Shown: in pieces, positions 1 through 8,214 of the stretch
How positions within the stretch are numbered: the stretch's first letter is position 1
Layout of the letters: every line of letters begins with the position of its first letter
Assembly: GCA_016873635.1 (NCBI GenBank)
Contig: VGWJ01000023.1
Coordinates: forward strand, 1 to 40,494
Source of the DNA: Lentisphaerota bacterium
GTDB lineage: Bacteria; Verrucomicrobiota; Kiritimatiellia; UBA8416; VGWJ01
Length of the DNA: 40,494 nucleotides
Direction of reading: 5' to 3'
Translations under genes and position numbers: made by a program
The notes under the pieces: generated by a model
Seen by the model: only the letters and a program-made list of their open reading frames with translations
Told to the model about the DNA's origin: nothing
Databases searched by the model: none

Positions 1-162
1 GGCCCCGCCTGCCTGCCACGCTATGCGTAGCATTGCGGGCAGACCTCAGTAGCGCGGCCCCGTCTCGGGGCCAGCGCAGCGCTCGCCCTCGGCCCGGGAC
101 GGGCCGGGGCTACTTGCGGCACTGCCATCCCCTGCGCGCTGTCCTGCATGCCGTTTCCGCAC

Positions 163-204
163 TTGGGAGTTGGATGTTGCGTGTTGAGTGTTGGGTGTTG
201 GTGT
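163..204 (+). repeat. heptanucleotide tandem repeat, six TTGNGTG-like units
   Basis: TTG recurs exactly every 7 nt at 163, 170, 177, 184, 191 and 198, giving six degenerate units of the form TTGNGTG. The period is exact although the other bases vary. A second 7-nt tandem repeat with a different unit lies at 36887-36912, also intergenic. Confidence 0.75.
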
Positions 205-289
205 CGGCGTCCTACTCGTTACCCGCTCTCGTCGCCCGCTATCGTCCACCGGTTTCTGCCGTCGCCAGGCGCTGAGAAGTTGTGTAGCG

Positions 290-315
290 CGGACGCCGTG
301 GCCGGCGTGCCTCCC
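290..315 (-). repeat. dispersed palindromic hairpin repeat, copy 1
   Basis: Read on the minus strand this 26-nt element starts GGGAGGCACG and ends CGTCCG. Its core is a 6-bp stem, ACGCCG/CGGCGT, around a GCCA loop. It aligns without gaps to the copies at 351-376 and 8215-8240. Stem positions differ between copies as compensated base pairs, so the hairpin itself appears conserved. The flank also shares an 11-mer (CTGAGAAGTTG at 272-282 on the plus strand) with the copy near 8200. Confidence 0.7.
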
Positions 316-350
316 ATCGCATGAATCAAGCGGCTCTTGACTGTCAGGAC

Positions 351-376
351 GGGAGGGACCGCGGCCCCGCGGTCCG
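351..376 (+). repeat. dispersed palindromic hairpin repeat, copy 2
   Basis: This 26-nt element begins GGGAGGGACC and ends GGTCCG. Its stem, ACCGCG/CGCGGT, surrounds a GCCC loop. Relative to the copy at 8215-8240 the paired positions 10 and 21 are both swapped (C-G instead of G-C), so pairing is kept. It lies 35 nt from copy 1 in the opposite orientation. Confidence 0.7.
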
Positions 377-451
377 CCGAACACGGATCGCAACTGCCGG
401 GAGAAAGCCCCCGACAGGTCTTATCCGCGAATTTGGGGCCGCGCAGGGCTA

Positions 452-479
452 TTGACGGCAACCGCGTCCCTGCTATAGT
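452..479 (+). promoter_or_regulatory. sigma70-type promoter with extended -10
   Basis: TTGACG (452-457) is followed after 16 nt by TATAGT (474-479), with TG at 471-472 forming an extended -10. Both hexamers match consensus at five of six positions, which stands out in such GC-rich DNA. Transcription would start near 486 and lead into the PUR-domain gene about 55 nt downstream and probably the tightly packed genes after it. Confidence 0.65.
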
Positions 480-543
480 CAACCTACCGACAAGGGCCGG
501 GGCGTGCGGCTAGCGGGCCGTTGCGCGATCGGCTTGGGCGGTG

Positions 544-780
544 ATGGGGATCGCAGCCGTGGACACGGAGCTACTCAACGAACAGATCCAGGTTGAGCGG
601 AAGCAGTTCTCCTTTGAACTGCGGGAGAATCCGCGCGGCAGGTTCCTGAGGATCACGGAGGACGTCGGCGGCCGGCGGGACACGATTATCATTCCCGCCA
701 CGGGCCTCGAACAGATCCGTGAGATCCTGGACCGTGTCATTCGGGCGGACAAGGAGTCCGGCCCGCCCGTGACGCAGTAG
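544..780 (+). CDS. PUR-domain nucleic-acid-binding protein
   Basis: A small protein of 78 residues that resembles bacterial PUR (Pur-alpha repeat) proteins, which bind single-stranded DNA or RNA. The family fingerprint is the run ENPRGRFLRITED followed by GGRRDTIIIPATGL, corresponding to the beta-sheet core, and then a C-terminal helix (EQIREILDRVIRA). One PUR repeat is present; such proteins usually dimerise to make a full fold. The start may be this ATG, the GTG three bases earlier (541) or GTG 559; no Shine-Dalgarno sequence decides between them. It is the first gene after the extended -10 promoter. Its regulatory targets are unknown; related single-repeat proteins in spirochaetes act as RNA-binding regulators. 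Family assignment is confident, the role is inference. Confidence 0.8.
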   Translation: MGIAAVDTELLNEQIQVERKQFSFELRENPRGRFLRITEDVGGRRDTIIIPATGLEQIREILDRVIRADKESGPPVTQ

Positions 781-793
781 GAGTTGCCGCATT

Positions 794-1564
794 TTGAGGA
801 TGATTCTGGCCGTTGTGGCGTCGGTGTGCCTGGCGCGCGCCGCGTGCGCCGAAGAGCCGTCCGCCCTGCCGGCGGCGGACGCGCTGTTGCGGGACGTGCG
901 CGATCGCCTGCCGCGCGAGGAGCTGCGCATCGCCGGCGATCTGGAAGTGCGCGGGCGCAAGGGCGTCGTGATCGGGCGCATGAACGTGGAGGCCTTGATC
1001 GCCCTGGGCGGCGATCAGCCCCGCGCCCGCTACACGGTGCGCGACGCGCTGGGCGGCGAGATCGAGGAACTCACGGTCAGCCGTCCCGCGCAGGGCGGCG
1101 CGCCGCAACTGGCCTACCGGCGCGGCGATCCCCCGGCGCCGGCCGCCGCGCCCGGCATTCACGAAGCCATCGGGAATTCCGATCTCACCTGGGCCGATCT
1201 CGCCCTGGCGTTTCTGGACTGGGAAGGCGGCCGCACGGTCGGGCGCGAGACGTACAAGGGCCAGGAATGTTTCCTGGTCGACCTCCCGCCGCCCGCGGAA
1301 GCGGCGTCGGACGGGCCGGGGCGGCCCTACGCGCGGATGCGGCTGTGGATTCATGAAGCGCTGCGGATGGTCGCCAAGCTTGAGGCGTACGACGCGGAAG
1401 AGCGGTTGGTCCGCCGCATGGAGATCAAGGCCCTGCGGCGCGTCAACGGCCGCTGGATGATCAAGGACATGGAGGTGGAAGGCTTCCCGGCCGTCCACAA
1501 GACCCGGTTTCGCGTTCGCGACGTGGGCGGGGAATTCACGTATGACGGCGACGGCGACGATTGA
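794..1564 (+). CDS. outer membrane lipoprotein-sorting (LolA-like) protein
   Basis: A predicted exported protein of 256 residues. The first ~20 residues form a signal peptide (MRMILAVV core, cleavage likely after ARAACA). The rest is a beta-rich domain that resembles the uncharacterised LolA-related outer-membrane lipoprotein-sorting proteins. Supporting segments are the strand with YKGQECFLVDL, the amphipathic stretch RMRLWIHEALRMVAKLEAYD and the closing WMIKDMEVEGF, the usual spot where these proteins describe the effect of a lipid-like cargo-binding half-barrel. I chose TTG 794 because AGGAG (779-783) is 10 nt upstream and it adds an arginine ahead of the hydrophobic core; ATG 800 is the alternative. 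Its 3' end overlaps the next gene by 23 nt, implying translational coupling with the CNNM-like membrane protein. Cargo is unknown. Confidence 0.7.
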   Translation: MRMILAVVASVCLARAACAEEPSALPAADALLRDVRDRLPREELRIAGDLEVRGRKGVVIGRMNVEALIALGGDQPRARYTVRDALGGEIEELTVSRPAQGGAPQLAYRRGDPPAPAAAPGIHEAIGNSDLTWADLALAFLDWEGGRTVGRETYKGQECFLVDLPPPAEAASDGPGRPYARMRLWIHEALRMVAKLEAYDAEERLVRRMEIKALRRVNGRWMIKDMEVEGFPAVHKTRFRVRDVGGEFTYDGDGDD

Positions 1565-2792
1565 GTGGGCGGCGCTGGCGGCGCTGCTTTTCTGCTCGGC
1601 CTTCTTCTCCAGCGCGGAGATGGCCCTCTTCACGCTGACGCCCACCCACGTCGGCCGCATCCGCCAGACGCGCCCGCGGACGGCCGACCGCATCGCCCGG
1701 CTGCTGGCATCCCCGACCCGCATCCTGTCCACGATCCTGATCGGCAACACGACGGTCAACATCGCCGCCTCTTCCGTCGGCTACGTGATCGCGGAGCGGC
1801 TGTTTCCCCGGCAGGGGGTGGCGGTCGCGATTCCGGCCATGACGGTTCTGCTTCTGCTGCTGGGCGAAGCCACGCCCAAGCGCTTCGCGGCTTCGCGCGC
1901 CGAGCGCCTCGCGGTTCTCTACGCCGCGCCGCTGAGCGCGCTGATCGGCGTCCTGCTGCCCGCGCGCGTGATGCTCGAGCGCTTCGTGGCCCTTTTCGCG
2001 GCCGATCTGCGCGCCGCGGACAAGTCGCTGACCGAGGATGAGCTGCGCTCGGTCTACGCGGTGGGCGAGGAAGAAGGCGTGCTGGGCCGCCTGGAGCGCT
2101 CGATGGTGGACAATATCATCGGCCTGGAAGACATGCAGGCCAGCCAGATCATGACGCCGCGCGTGGACCTCGTCGGCATCGATCTCGACGACCCGCCGGA
2201 GGGCCGCGCGGGCATCGCGCGCGGCGTGACCTTCCGGTTTCTGCCGGTGTATCGCGGGAACCTCGACCATCCGGAAGGCTTTCTGAACGTCACGCGCTAC
2301 CTCCTCTCGCCCGAGCAGCCGTTCGAGGCGGCGGTCGAGCCGGCCTATTTCGTTCCCGAGACCGCTTCGCTCGACATCCTGCTGACGACTTTCCAGAAAG
2401 AGGGCCGCCGCGTCGCCTTCGTGGCCGACGAGTACGGCGGCACGGCGGGCCTGGTGACGATGGGCGACATCCTCGAGGAAATCGTCCCGGAGGTGGAGGA
2501 CGAATTCGTGAAGGAGCGCCTGACCGTCCAGAAGATGGCGGAGAACATGTGGATCGTTGACGGCAGCACCAGCCTGGAAGAGATCAACCAGGAGGTCGGA
2601 ACGGGCCTTGTCTCGGAGGGCGCCGACCGCATCGCCGGCTGGATGCAGGAGCAGACCGGCCGCATCGCCCACACCGGCGACGCGGTCGAGGCGCAGGGCT
2701 GCCGCGTTACCGTGCACCGCACCCGCAAGCAGCGCATCGTGACGGTCTTCCTGGAAAAGTCGCCGGCGCCGGCCGGGGAGGACATTCCGTGA
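1542..2792 (+). CDS. CNNM/CorC-type (hemolysin C family) membrane protein
   Basis: A 416-residue member of the hemolysin-C/CorC/CNNM family, whose members are linked to magnesium and cobalt efflux. Order of domains: N-terminal CNNM (DUF21) membrane domain to about residue 150, with the signatures FFSSAEMALFTL, ILIGNTTVNIAASS and LLGEATPKRF; a pair of CBS domains (about 190-320), beginning at QIMTPRVDLVGID and containing VADEYGGTAGLVTMGDILEEIV; and a C-terminal CorC_HlyC transporter-associated domain (about 335-405) with MWIVDGSTSLEEINQEV. All domains are intact and the length is typical. It sits between the LolA-like gene (23-nt overlap) and a second CNNM-like gene that begins within its stop codon (GTGA). 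Ion specificity cannot be read from sequence. Confidence 0.88.
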   Translation: MTATATIEWAALAALLFCSAFFSSAEMALFTLTPTHVGRIRQTRPRTADRIARLLASPTRILSTILIGNTTVNIAASSVGYVIAERLFPRQGVAVAIPAMTVLLLLLGEATPKRFAASRAERLAVLYAAPLSALIGVLLPARVMLERFVALFAADLRAADKSLTEDELRSVYAVGEEEGVLGRLERSMVDNIIGLEDMQASQIMTPRVDLVGIDLDDPPEGRAGIARGVTFRFLPVYRGNLDHPEGFLNVTRYLLSPEQPFEAAVEPAYFVPETASLDILLTTFQKEGRRVAFVADEYGGTAGLVTMGDILEEIVPEVEDEFVKERLTVQKMAENMWIVDGSTSLEEINQEVGTGLVSEGADRIAGWMQEQTGRIAHTGDAVEAQGCRVTVHRTRKQRIVTVFLEKSPAPAGEDIP

Positions 2793-3760
2793 TGCTCGCG
2801 GCCGTGACGATCCTGCTGTGCATGCTCGGGGAGGCCTTCTTCTCGGGCATCGAGACCGGCATGATCTCGATCCACCCGTTGCGCCTGCGGTATTTCGTGC
2901 GCGAAGGCCACGGCTGGGCGCGGACCCTGCACGGGTTTCTGGAGACGCCGGACCGGCTGATCGGGACCACGCTGGTGGGCACGAACGTGTGCGTTGTCGT
3001 GGCCACGGTGGTCGCCGATCACGCGGCCGTGCGCCTGATCGGCGACTGGGGCGAACCGGTGGCCACCGTGCTCACAACGGTTCTGCTGCTGACGTTCTGC
3101 GAGTATCTGCCCAAGGCCTGGTTCCACACGGACCCCATCGCCCGCACGCGCCGCTTCGTTGATCTCCTGGCGGCCGCGGAGCGGGCGCTGCGGCCGCTCG
3201 CGGCGGCCGTGATCGGCGTCTCGCGGCTCCTCGTGCGCGGGCCGGTCAGCTTCCGGCCCCGGGGCGCGCCGTCGGTCACGCGGGAGGACCTGAGGCTGCT
3301 CACGCGCGAGGGCGAGAAGCGCGGCGTTTTCACGCGCGCCGAGGGCATGATGATTCACCGCGTGTTCGATCTCTCGCGCAAGCGCGTGCGCGACATCATG
3401 GTGCCGCGCGAGCGGATCGCCTTTGTCCGCGCCGACACGCCCCTGGCGGAGTTCGTCGCGGCCGTTCGCGCCACCGGCTTCTCCCGCATGCCGGTCATGG
3501 ACCCGGAGCGCAACGAGTTCGCCGGAATCATCAACGTCTACTACTACCTGGTCTCCGCCGATCGCGACCCGCGGGGCAAGACCGTCGCGGGCTACGTGCG
3601 GCGCCCCCTGCTTATCCCGGAAGATACGCGGGTGGACGACACCCTGCGCCGTCTGCGCCGCTCGCGTCAGCCCATGTGCCTGGTGGTCAACGCCGACGCG
3701 AAGGTCACGGGCCTGCTGACCACCGAGGACATCGTCACCGAAATCGTGGGGCAGTTGTAG
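2789..3760 (+). CDS. second CNNM-type membrane protein lacking the CorC_HlyC domain
   Basis: A 323-residue paralogue of the preceding protein. It keeps the CNNM membrane domain (EAFFSGIETGMISIHPLRLR near the N terminus, TLVGTNVCVVVAT, CEYLPKAW in place of the usual GE-PK motif) and two CBS domains (about 195-320; DIMVPRERIAFV, FAGIINVYYYL, VTGLLTTEDIVTEIVGQL). It ends right after the second CBS domain, so the CorC_HlyC module is absent. The start is GTG 2789, overlapping the previous stop, with GGGAG at 2776-2780; ATG 2792 is the alternative. Two adjacent, translationally coupled CNNM proteins of unequal length suggest a heterodimer, since CNNM transporters work as dimers. That is inference. 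Confidence 0.82.
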   Translation: MMLAAVTILLCMLGEAFFSGIETGMISIHPLRLRYFVREGHGWARTLHGFLETPDRLIGTTLVGTNVCVVVATVVADHAAVRLIGDWGEPVATVLTTVLLLTFCEYLPKAWFHTDPIARTRRFVDLLAAAERALRPLAAAVIGVSRLLVRGPVSFRPRGAPSVTREDLRLLTREGEKRGVFTRAEGMMIHRVFDLSRKRVRDIMVPRERIAFVRADTPLAEFVAAVRATGFSRMPVMDPERNEFAGIINVYYYLVSADRDPRGKTVAGYVRRPLLIPEDTRVDDTLRRLRRSRQPMCLVVNADAKVTGLLTTEDIVTEIVGQL

Positions 3761-3761
3761 G

Positions 3762-4379
3762 ATGCGCGGGCGGCGCACGAGTTCCGGGCTGGAGCGGCCG
3801 GCGGCGGCGCGGCCGGAGATGTGCCCGAGCTGCGAGCGCTTCATCGGGCCGGTTGACGCCTGCCCGTACTGCGGCGCGGACTCGGTGCGGTCGCCGGCCA
3901 TGCGGTTCCTGCGTCGCGGGACGCTGGCGCTGGGCATGGCCGGCCTGTTCTTTCTTTACCTGCACGCGCGCGGCCGGCAGCCGCCCGGGGTGCGCATCGG
4001 CGATATCACGCCGCTGATGAACTTCGCGGCCGTGACCGTGACGGGCACGCTGGACCGCGACCCGTACGTCAGCCGGCGGCGCGACGCCCCGGCCTGGCTT
4101 TCGTTCACGCTGAACGACGGCACGGGGCTGCTGCGCGTGGCGGCGCAGGGCGAGGCGGCGCGCGCGCTGCTCCAGCCGGGATGCCTGCCGCGCCGCGGGG
4201 ACCGCGTGCGCGCGTCGGGCGCGCTGGACGTCTCCGCCGGCGGGGAGCCGCGCCTGCGGCTGGCCGGCGCGGCGGGTGTCAGCGTCCTGGAAAGCGCGGC
4301 GGGCGCGGGCGCGGATGCGGGCGCGGGCGCGGATGCGGGCGCGGGCGCGGATGCGGGCGCGGCGCGGGGCGCGCGGTGA
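3762..4379 (+). CDS. zinc-ribbon, single-TM protein with OB-like domain
   Basis: A 205-residue protein of unrecognised family. Four cysteines at 21, 24, 34 and 37 (CPSC...CPYC) form a treble-type zinc ribbon. One membrane helix follows at about 53-67 (LALGMAGLFFLYL). After it comes a beta-rich segment of about 95 residues (FAAVTVTGTLDRDPYV ... GDRVRASGALDVSAGGEPRLRL) that resembles OB-fold tRNA_anti-like domains. The C terminus is low complexity: three repeats of the hexapeptide ADAGAG encoded by an 18-bp tandem repeat. The gene starts one base after the previous stop and overlaps the next start by GTGA, so it belongs to the same transcript. Met20 just before the ribbon is an alternative start. 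Function unknown; the OB call is tentative. Confidence 0.65.
   Translation: MRGRRTSSGLERPAAARPEMCPSCERFIGPVDACPYCGADSVRSPAMRFLRRGTLALGMAGLFFLYLHARGRQPPGVRIGDITPLMNFAAVTVTGTLDRDPYVSRRRDAPAWLSFTLNDGTGLLRVAAQGEAARALLQPGCLPRRGDRVRASGALDVSAGGEPRLRLAGAAGVSVLESAAGAGADAGAGADAGAGADAGAARGAR
4299..4362 (+). repeat. 18-bp coding tandem repeat, three full units
   Basis: The unit GCGGGCGCGGGCGCGGAT occurs at 4299-4316, 4317-4334 and 4335-4352, followed by a 10-bp partial copy. The units are identical, so the array is recent or maintained by slippage. It encodes an Ala/Gly/Asp tail on the zinc-ribbon protein and lies about 15 nt before the start of the next gene, so copy-number changes stay in frame (18 = 6 codons). 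Confidence 0.9.
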
Positions 4380-5707
4380 TCGGCGACGCATTCCAGATTG
4401 TTCTCTGGGCCGTGCTGGGTTCGGCTTTTGCCTCCGCGCTGGCCTGCGTGCCCGGCCTGCACGTCTACGACGTCATGGCCGCGGCGGGGCTGCTTCTGCA
4501 CGGGGCGGGCGGCGGCGGGGCGCCGCGCCTGGCCGTAATCGCCGGCGCCGCGGGGATGACGGCGGGCTACGCCGTGGCCGGCAGCATTCCTTCCATTTTG
4601 CTGGCGGCGCCGGACGAGAGCGCCCTGTTTGCGGCGTTGCCGGGACAGAAATACCTGCGCCTGGGGCGCGGGCGGGAGGCGGTGGCGTTGACCGCGCTCG
4701 GCGGCCTGGCGGCGCTGCTGGCGCTCACGCTCGCGGCGGGGCCCCTGGCGCCGCGCTGCGTTCCGGCTTTGCACAACGTGCTGCGGCCGCACGCGCACTG
4801 GGTGGTATGGTGCGTGATCGCGTTCATGCTGATGTCCGAGTGGCCGCGGGAGGGGCGTTTCGGACAGGGCGGCTGGGCGAAGCTCCGCGCCGGGTGGCGC
4901 GGCGCCGGCGCGGGCCCGCTCACTTTTCTTCTTTCCGGCCTGCTGGGCCTGATCCTGTTCTATCGTCCGCCGCTTGCCGCGTCCGCCGCGTTCCGGGGCC
5001 TGATGCCGGCGTTCGTCGGGCTCTTCACGCTCCCCGGGTTGCTGGTGAATCTGTTCTCGGGCGTCGCGATTCCCCCGCAGCGGCGGGAAGCGGCGGCGTC
5101 GCTGTCGCTGGAGCAGGCGGGCCGCGGCGTGCTGGCGGGTTGCGCGGGCGGCGGGCTGGCGGCCTTCCTGCCGGCGGTGACGGGCGGCGTCGGCGGGTTC
5201 CTGGCGGGGCACGCGACGGCCATACGCGACGACCGCGTGTTTCTCGTCGCGCAGGGCGCCTCGAAGGTGATGTACTACGCGGGCGGGCTGCTGCTCTTCT
5301 TCGTGCCGGGCATCCACCCGCGGCGGGGCGGGGCGGCGTGGCTGCCGCGGGGATTGATCGCGCCGGAGACGTTCCGGGAATACGACGCGGCGCTGGCGGC
5401 GCTGGCGATCGGCGGGGCGGCGGCGCTGGCGGCGCTCTTTCCGCTGACCGGCGTCACGCTGCGCGCGATCGCGGCGTTCGGCTACCGGCGCGTATCCGCC
5501 GCCGCCCTGGCCGCGGCCGTGCTGCTGGTGTTCGGCATCACGGGCCCGGGCGGCCTGGCGGTGATGGCCGTCGCGGCGTGTATCGGCCTTGTGCCCGTGC
5601 TCTTCGGCGCGCGGCGCATGAACTGCCTGGGCGTCATCCTGCTGCCCGCGGCCTGCAACATGTCCGGCTTCGGCCCGGCCGTGGCGGGTTTTCTGGGCCT
5701 GCTCTGA
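4376..5707 (+). CDS. TctA/DUF112-like multispanning permease
   Basis: A highly hydrophobic protein of 443 residues that resembles the TctA membrane subunit of tripartite tricarboxylate transporters, in particular the stand-alone TctA-like (DUF112) proteins I know from archaea. Supporting signatures are ALACVPGLHVYDVMAA at the N terminus, the internally repeated glycine-rich segment FLPAVTGGVGGFLAGHA, FLVAQGASKVMYYAGGL, and the C-terminal GLVPVLFGARRMNCLGVILL. About ten or more membrane segments are apparent. No small TctB subunit or TctC binding protein is encoded nearby, which fits the stand-alone type. The start is GTG 4376, overlapping the previous TGA. Substrate is unknown. Its link to the upstream zinc-ribbon gene is by operon overlap only. 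Confidence 0.72.
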   Translation: MIGDAFQIVLWAVLGSAFASALACVPGLHVYDVMAAAGLLLHGAGGGGAPRLAVIAGAAGMTAGYAVAGSIPSILLAAPDESALFAALPGQKYLRLGRGREAVALTALGGLAALLALTLAAGPLAPRCVPALHNVLRPHAHWVVWCVIAFMLMSEWPREGRFGQGGWAKLRAGWRGAGAGPLTFLLSGLLGLILFYRPPLAASAAFRGLMPAFVGLFTLPGLLVNLFSGVAIPPQRREAAASLSLEQAGRGVLAGCAGGGLAAFLPAVTGGVGGFLAGHATAIRDDRVFLVAQGASKVMYYAGGLLLFFVPGIHPRRGGAAWLPRGLIAPETFREYDAALAALAIGGAAALAALFPLTGVTLRAIAAFGYRRVSAAALAAAVLLVFGITGPGGLAVMAVAACIGLVPVLFGARRMNCLGVILLPAACNMSGFGPAVAGFLGLL

Positions 5708-5759
5708 GCGGGAGCAAATCCCAGTTGACGGTCCCCGGCCCGCGTGCAAATCTGCCGCG

Positions 5760-8147
5760 ATGAAATACGGGCGCTTTGACGAGCGCGCGCGGGAATTCGT
5801 GATTACCCGGCCCGACACTCCCGCGCCGTGGATCAACTATCTCATGGGCCGGGACGTGAACGCCATCGTGTCCCAGTCCGCCGGCGGGCTGGCGTTCTAC
5901 AGGGAACCCGCCACGGGCCGGCTTACCCGCTACCGGTTCAACGGCGTGCCCGTGGACAGCCCGGGATTCTACCTCTACATCCAGGACGGCGAGACCACGT
6001 GGAATCCGTCGTTCCGCCCCGTGTGCGCGCCGCTGGACCGCTTCGAATGCCGGCACGGCCTGGGCTACACGCGGTTCGACTCCGAGAAGAACGGCATCCG
6101 CGCCGAGGTCACCTACCTGACGCCGCCGGACGACAACGTGCTGCTGTGGTCGGCGCGTCTGACCAACCTCGGCCGCGCGCCGCGGCGGATCAGGCTGACC
6201 ACCTACGTGGAGCTGTCGCTGCACGAGTTCGTGAAGGACGACCTCTGGTACCTCGTGTGCGGCAACCAGTGGCGTCTTACGTTCGACCGCAAGGTCAACG
6301 GCATCAAGTCGAAGTACTTCGCGTTTCAGAGCCCCTTCGAAGGGCAGTGCATCTTTTCCTCCACGGCGCCGGTGCGGGCGTACGAGATTGACCGCGACCG
6401 GTTCATCGGCTTCGGCCGGACCGAAGCCAATCCGGCCGGCCTGGAGCGCGGGCTGCGCAACTCGGAGGTCCCGGACGGCGGGCGCCAGGCCTGCGGCGTG
6501 CTGCAGAGCGCGATTACGCTGGCGCCGGGCCGGCCGCGGCACGTGCTGTACCGCCACGCCGTGAGCGACAGGTTCGCCGCCGCCGCGCGGCTGCTGGCCC
6601 GCTACCGGACCGGGAACGACGTGGCGCGGGCCATGGCGCAGACGGCCCGCTTCTGGGACGGCGCGCTGGGCAGCGCCCGGGTGCGCACGCCGGACCGGGC
6701 CGCAAACCTGATGCTGAACACCTGGCTGCCGTACAATATCCGCGTCACGTTCCGGCTGGGCCGCTCGATCTCCAGCCGCCACACCGGGTCGGCCGGCGCG
6801 CTGCGCTACCGCGATTCCATGCAGGACGCGATGCCGGCGCCGCAGCTCTTCCCGGCCGATGCGCGCGAGCGGATCGCGCGCATCCTGGGGACCATGTACG
6901 CCGACGGGCGCTGCGCCATGGGCGTGAACCCCGAGACGCTCAAGCCCTCGGGCGAGGAGCAGCACGTCATCCGCAGCGACGCCGCGGTGTGGGGCGTGTT
7001 CACGGTTCACCAATACCTGGCCGAGACCGGCGACATGGCGTTCCTGGACCGCGTCCTGCCGTACCTGGACAAGGGCGGGGGCACGGTCTTCGAGCATCTG
7101 CGGCGCAGCCTGGCCTGCATCGCCGGGCATACCGGCAAGGACGGGCTGCCGCGGCTCTTCAGCGTGGACTGGAACGACTTCCTGCAGATCTTCACGGTGT
7201 CCCACACCGGCTGCCAGAGCGTGATGGTGGCCCAGCAGTTCATCTACGCGGCGCGCCTGCTGGCGGCAATCGCGGAGCGGACGGGGCGGGCGGGGGAGGT
7301 CGCGGGCCTGCGCGCGGCCGGCCGCCGGTTCGCGCGCGTGCTCGAGTCGAAGAGGTGCTGGGACGGCGCCTGGTACCGCCGCCTGCTGGGCGACAACCTG
7401 GTGATGGGCTCCAGGGGAAACCGGGACGCGAAGATATTCCTCAACACGCAGTCGTGGGCGGCGATCGCGGGCGCGCTCGACCGCAAGCGCGTGATCCGCG
7501 CCATGGACGCGGCGTACCGGCGGCTCAACACGCCGTTCGGTCTGCGGATTTTCGCGCCTTCCTTCCGGACCATGCCGGACGGCAGGACGCGGGTGCCGAC
7601 CAACACGCCGGGGGCGGGCGAGAACGGCGGCATCTTCGTGCACGCCAACACCTGGGCGATCATGGCCGAGGCGCTGCTGGGGCGCGGGGACCGGGCCTGG
7701 CGGTACTTCTGCCAGGTCCTGCCGCCCAAGCAGGCCGCGCGCGACCCGGACCGCTACGCCAACGAGCCCTACGCCTTCACCTCGTGGATCTACGGGCCGG
7801 ATCACGAGCGCTACGGCACGGCGCAGCTCTCCTGGCTGACCGGCGGGACGGCGTGGATGTACATCGCGGGCCTGGAGTACATTCTCGGCGTGCGGCCGAC
7901 GCTGGACGGGCTGCTGGTCGATCCCTGCATCCCGGCGCGGTGGCGACGGTACTCGGTCAGACGCCGCTGGCGCGGCGCGCTGTACGACATTGCCGTCGAG
8001 AATCCGTCGGGGATATCCAAGGGCGACGTGCGCCTGACCGTGGACGGCGAGCCGGTCGAAGGCAATCTCCTTGCGCCCGCCGGCCGCGGCCGCGAACTTG
8101 TCAAAGTGCGCGCCGTGATGCTGCGTCGGCGCGCGCACGGGGATTGA
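5760..8147 (+). CDS. GH94 family glycoside phosphorylase
   Basis: A 795-residue cytoplasmic enzyme of the GH94 family (cellobiose/chitobiose phosphorylase type), which splits beta-glucosides with inorganic phosphate to release a sugar-1-phosphate. The N terminus (YGRFDERAREFVITRPDTPA) is the classic GH94 opening and fixes the ATG start. The N-terminal beta-sandwich is followed by an (alpha/alpha)6 barrel with YRDSMQDAM (substrate pocket) and SVDWNDFL, in which Asp470-Trp-Asn-Asp473 includes the general acid. The C-terminal part has SWLTGGTAWMYIAGLEYILG and VDPCIPARW. The usual GESVW after the catalytic loop is replaced by TGCQSVMVAQ, so acceptor specificity may be unusual. No Shine-Dalgarno sequence precedes the ATG. 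It heads the GH38/PfkB cluster. Substrate not predictable. Confidence 0.85.
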   Translation: MKYGRFDERAREFVITRPDTPAPWINYLMGRDVNAIVSQSAGGLAFYREPATGRLTRYRFNGVPVDSPGFYLYIQDGETTWNPSFRPVCAPLDRFECRHGLGYTRFDSEKNGIRAEVTYLTPPDDNVLLWSARLTNLGRAPRRIRLTTYVELSLHEFVKDDLWYLVCGNQWRLTFDRKVNGIKSKYFAFQSPFEGQCIFSSTAPVRAYEIDRDRFIGFGRTEANPAGLERGLRNSEVPDGGRQACGVLQSAITLAPGRPRHVLYRHAVSDRFAAAARLLARYRTGNDVARAMAQTARFWDGALGSARVRTPDRAANLMLNTWLPYNIRVTFRLGRSISSRHTGSAGALRYRDSMQDAMPAPQLFPADARERIARILGTMYADGRCAMGVNPETLKPSGEEQHVIRSDAAVWGVFTVHQYLAETGDMAFLDRVLPYLDKGGGTVFEHLRRSLACIAGHTGKDGLPRLFSVDWNDFLQIFTVSHTGCQSVMVAQQFIYAARLLAAIAERTGRAGEVAGLRAAGRRFARVLESKRCWDGAWYRRLLGDNLVMGSRGNRDAKIFLNTQSWAAIAGALDRKRVIRAMDAAYRRLNTPFGLRIFAPSFRTMPDGRTRVPTNTPGAGENGGIFVHANTWAIMAEALLGRGDRAWRYFCQVLPPKQAARDPDRYANEPYAFTSWIYGPDHERYGTAQLSWLTGGTAWMYIAGLEYILGVRPTLDGLLVDPCIPARWRRYSVRRRWRGALYDIAVENPSGISKGDVRLTVDGEPVEGNLLAPAGRGRELVKVRAVMLRRRAHGD

Positions 8148-8214
8148 AGCTTGAAGCGCGAGGCGGCCCGGCGTCGTGGTTCATCGCCTGACTGAGAAGT
8201 TGGCCAGGAAATCG

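Larger units (their letters stand above)
1..451. other. intergenic region without a convincing gene
   Basis: No reading frame here looks like a protein; those present are arginine/proline-rich products of high GC. The stretch holds a heptamer repeat (163-204), two copies of a palindromic hairpin element (290-315 and 351-376) and, near the left edge, a small imperfect hairpin around positions 10-43. It appears to be repeat-rich spacer ahead of the promoter at 452-479. A gene ending just left of the window cannot be excluded. Confidence 0.6.

Noticed and set aside
5725..5752. TTGACG followed after 16 nt by CAAATC just before the GH94 gene, as a promoter
   Set aside because: The -35 is good but the -10 is very poor, and transcription would start at or after the ATG.
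5634..8138. Long minus-strand open frame of over 800 codons opposite the GH94 gene
   Set aside because: Arg/His/Pro/Ala-rich with no family features; it mirrors the codon pattern of the GH94 gene. Long antisense frames are expected at this GC content.
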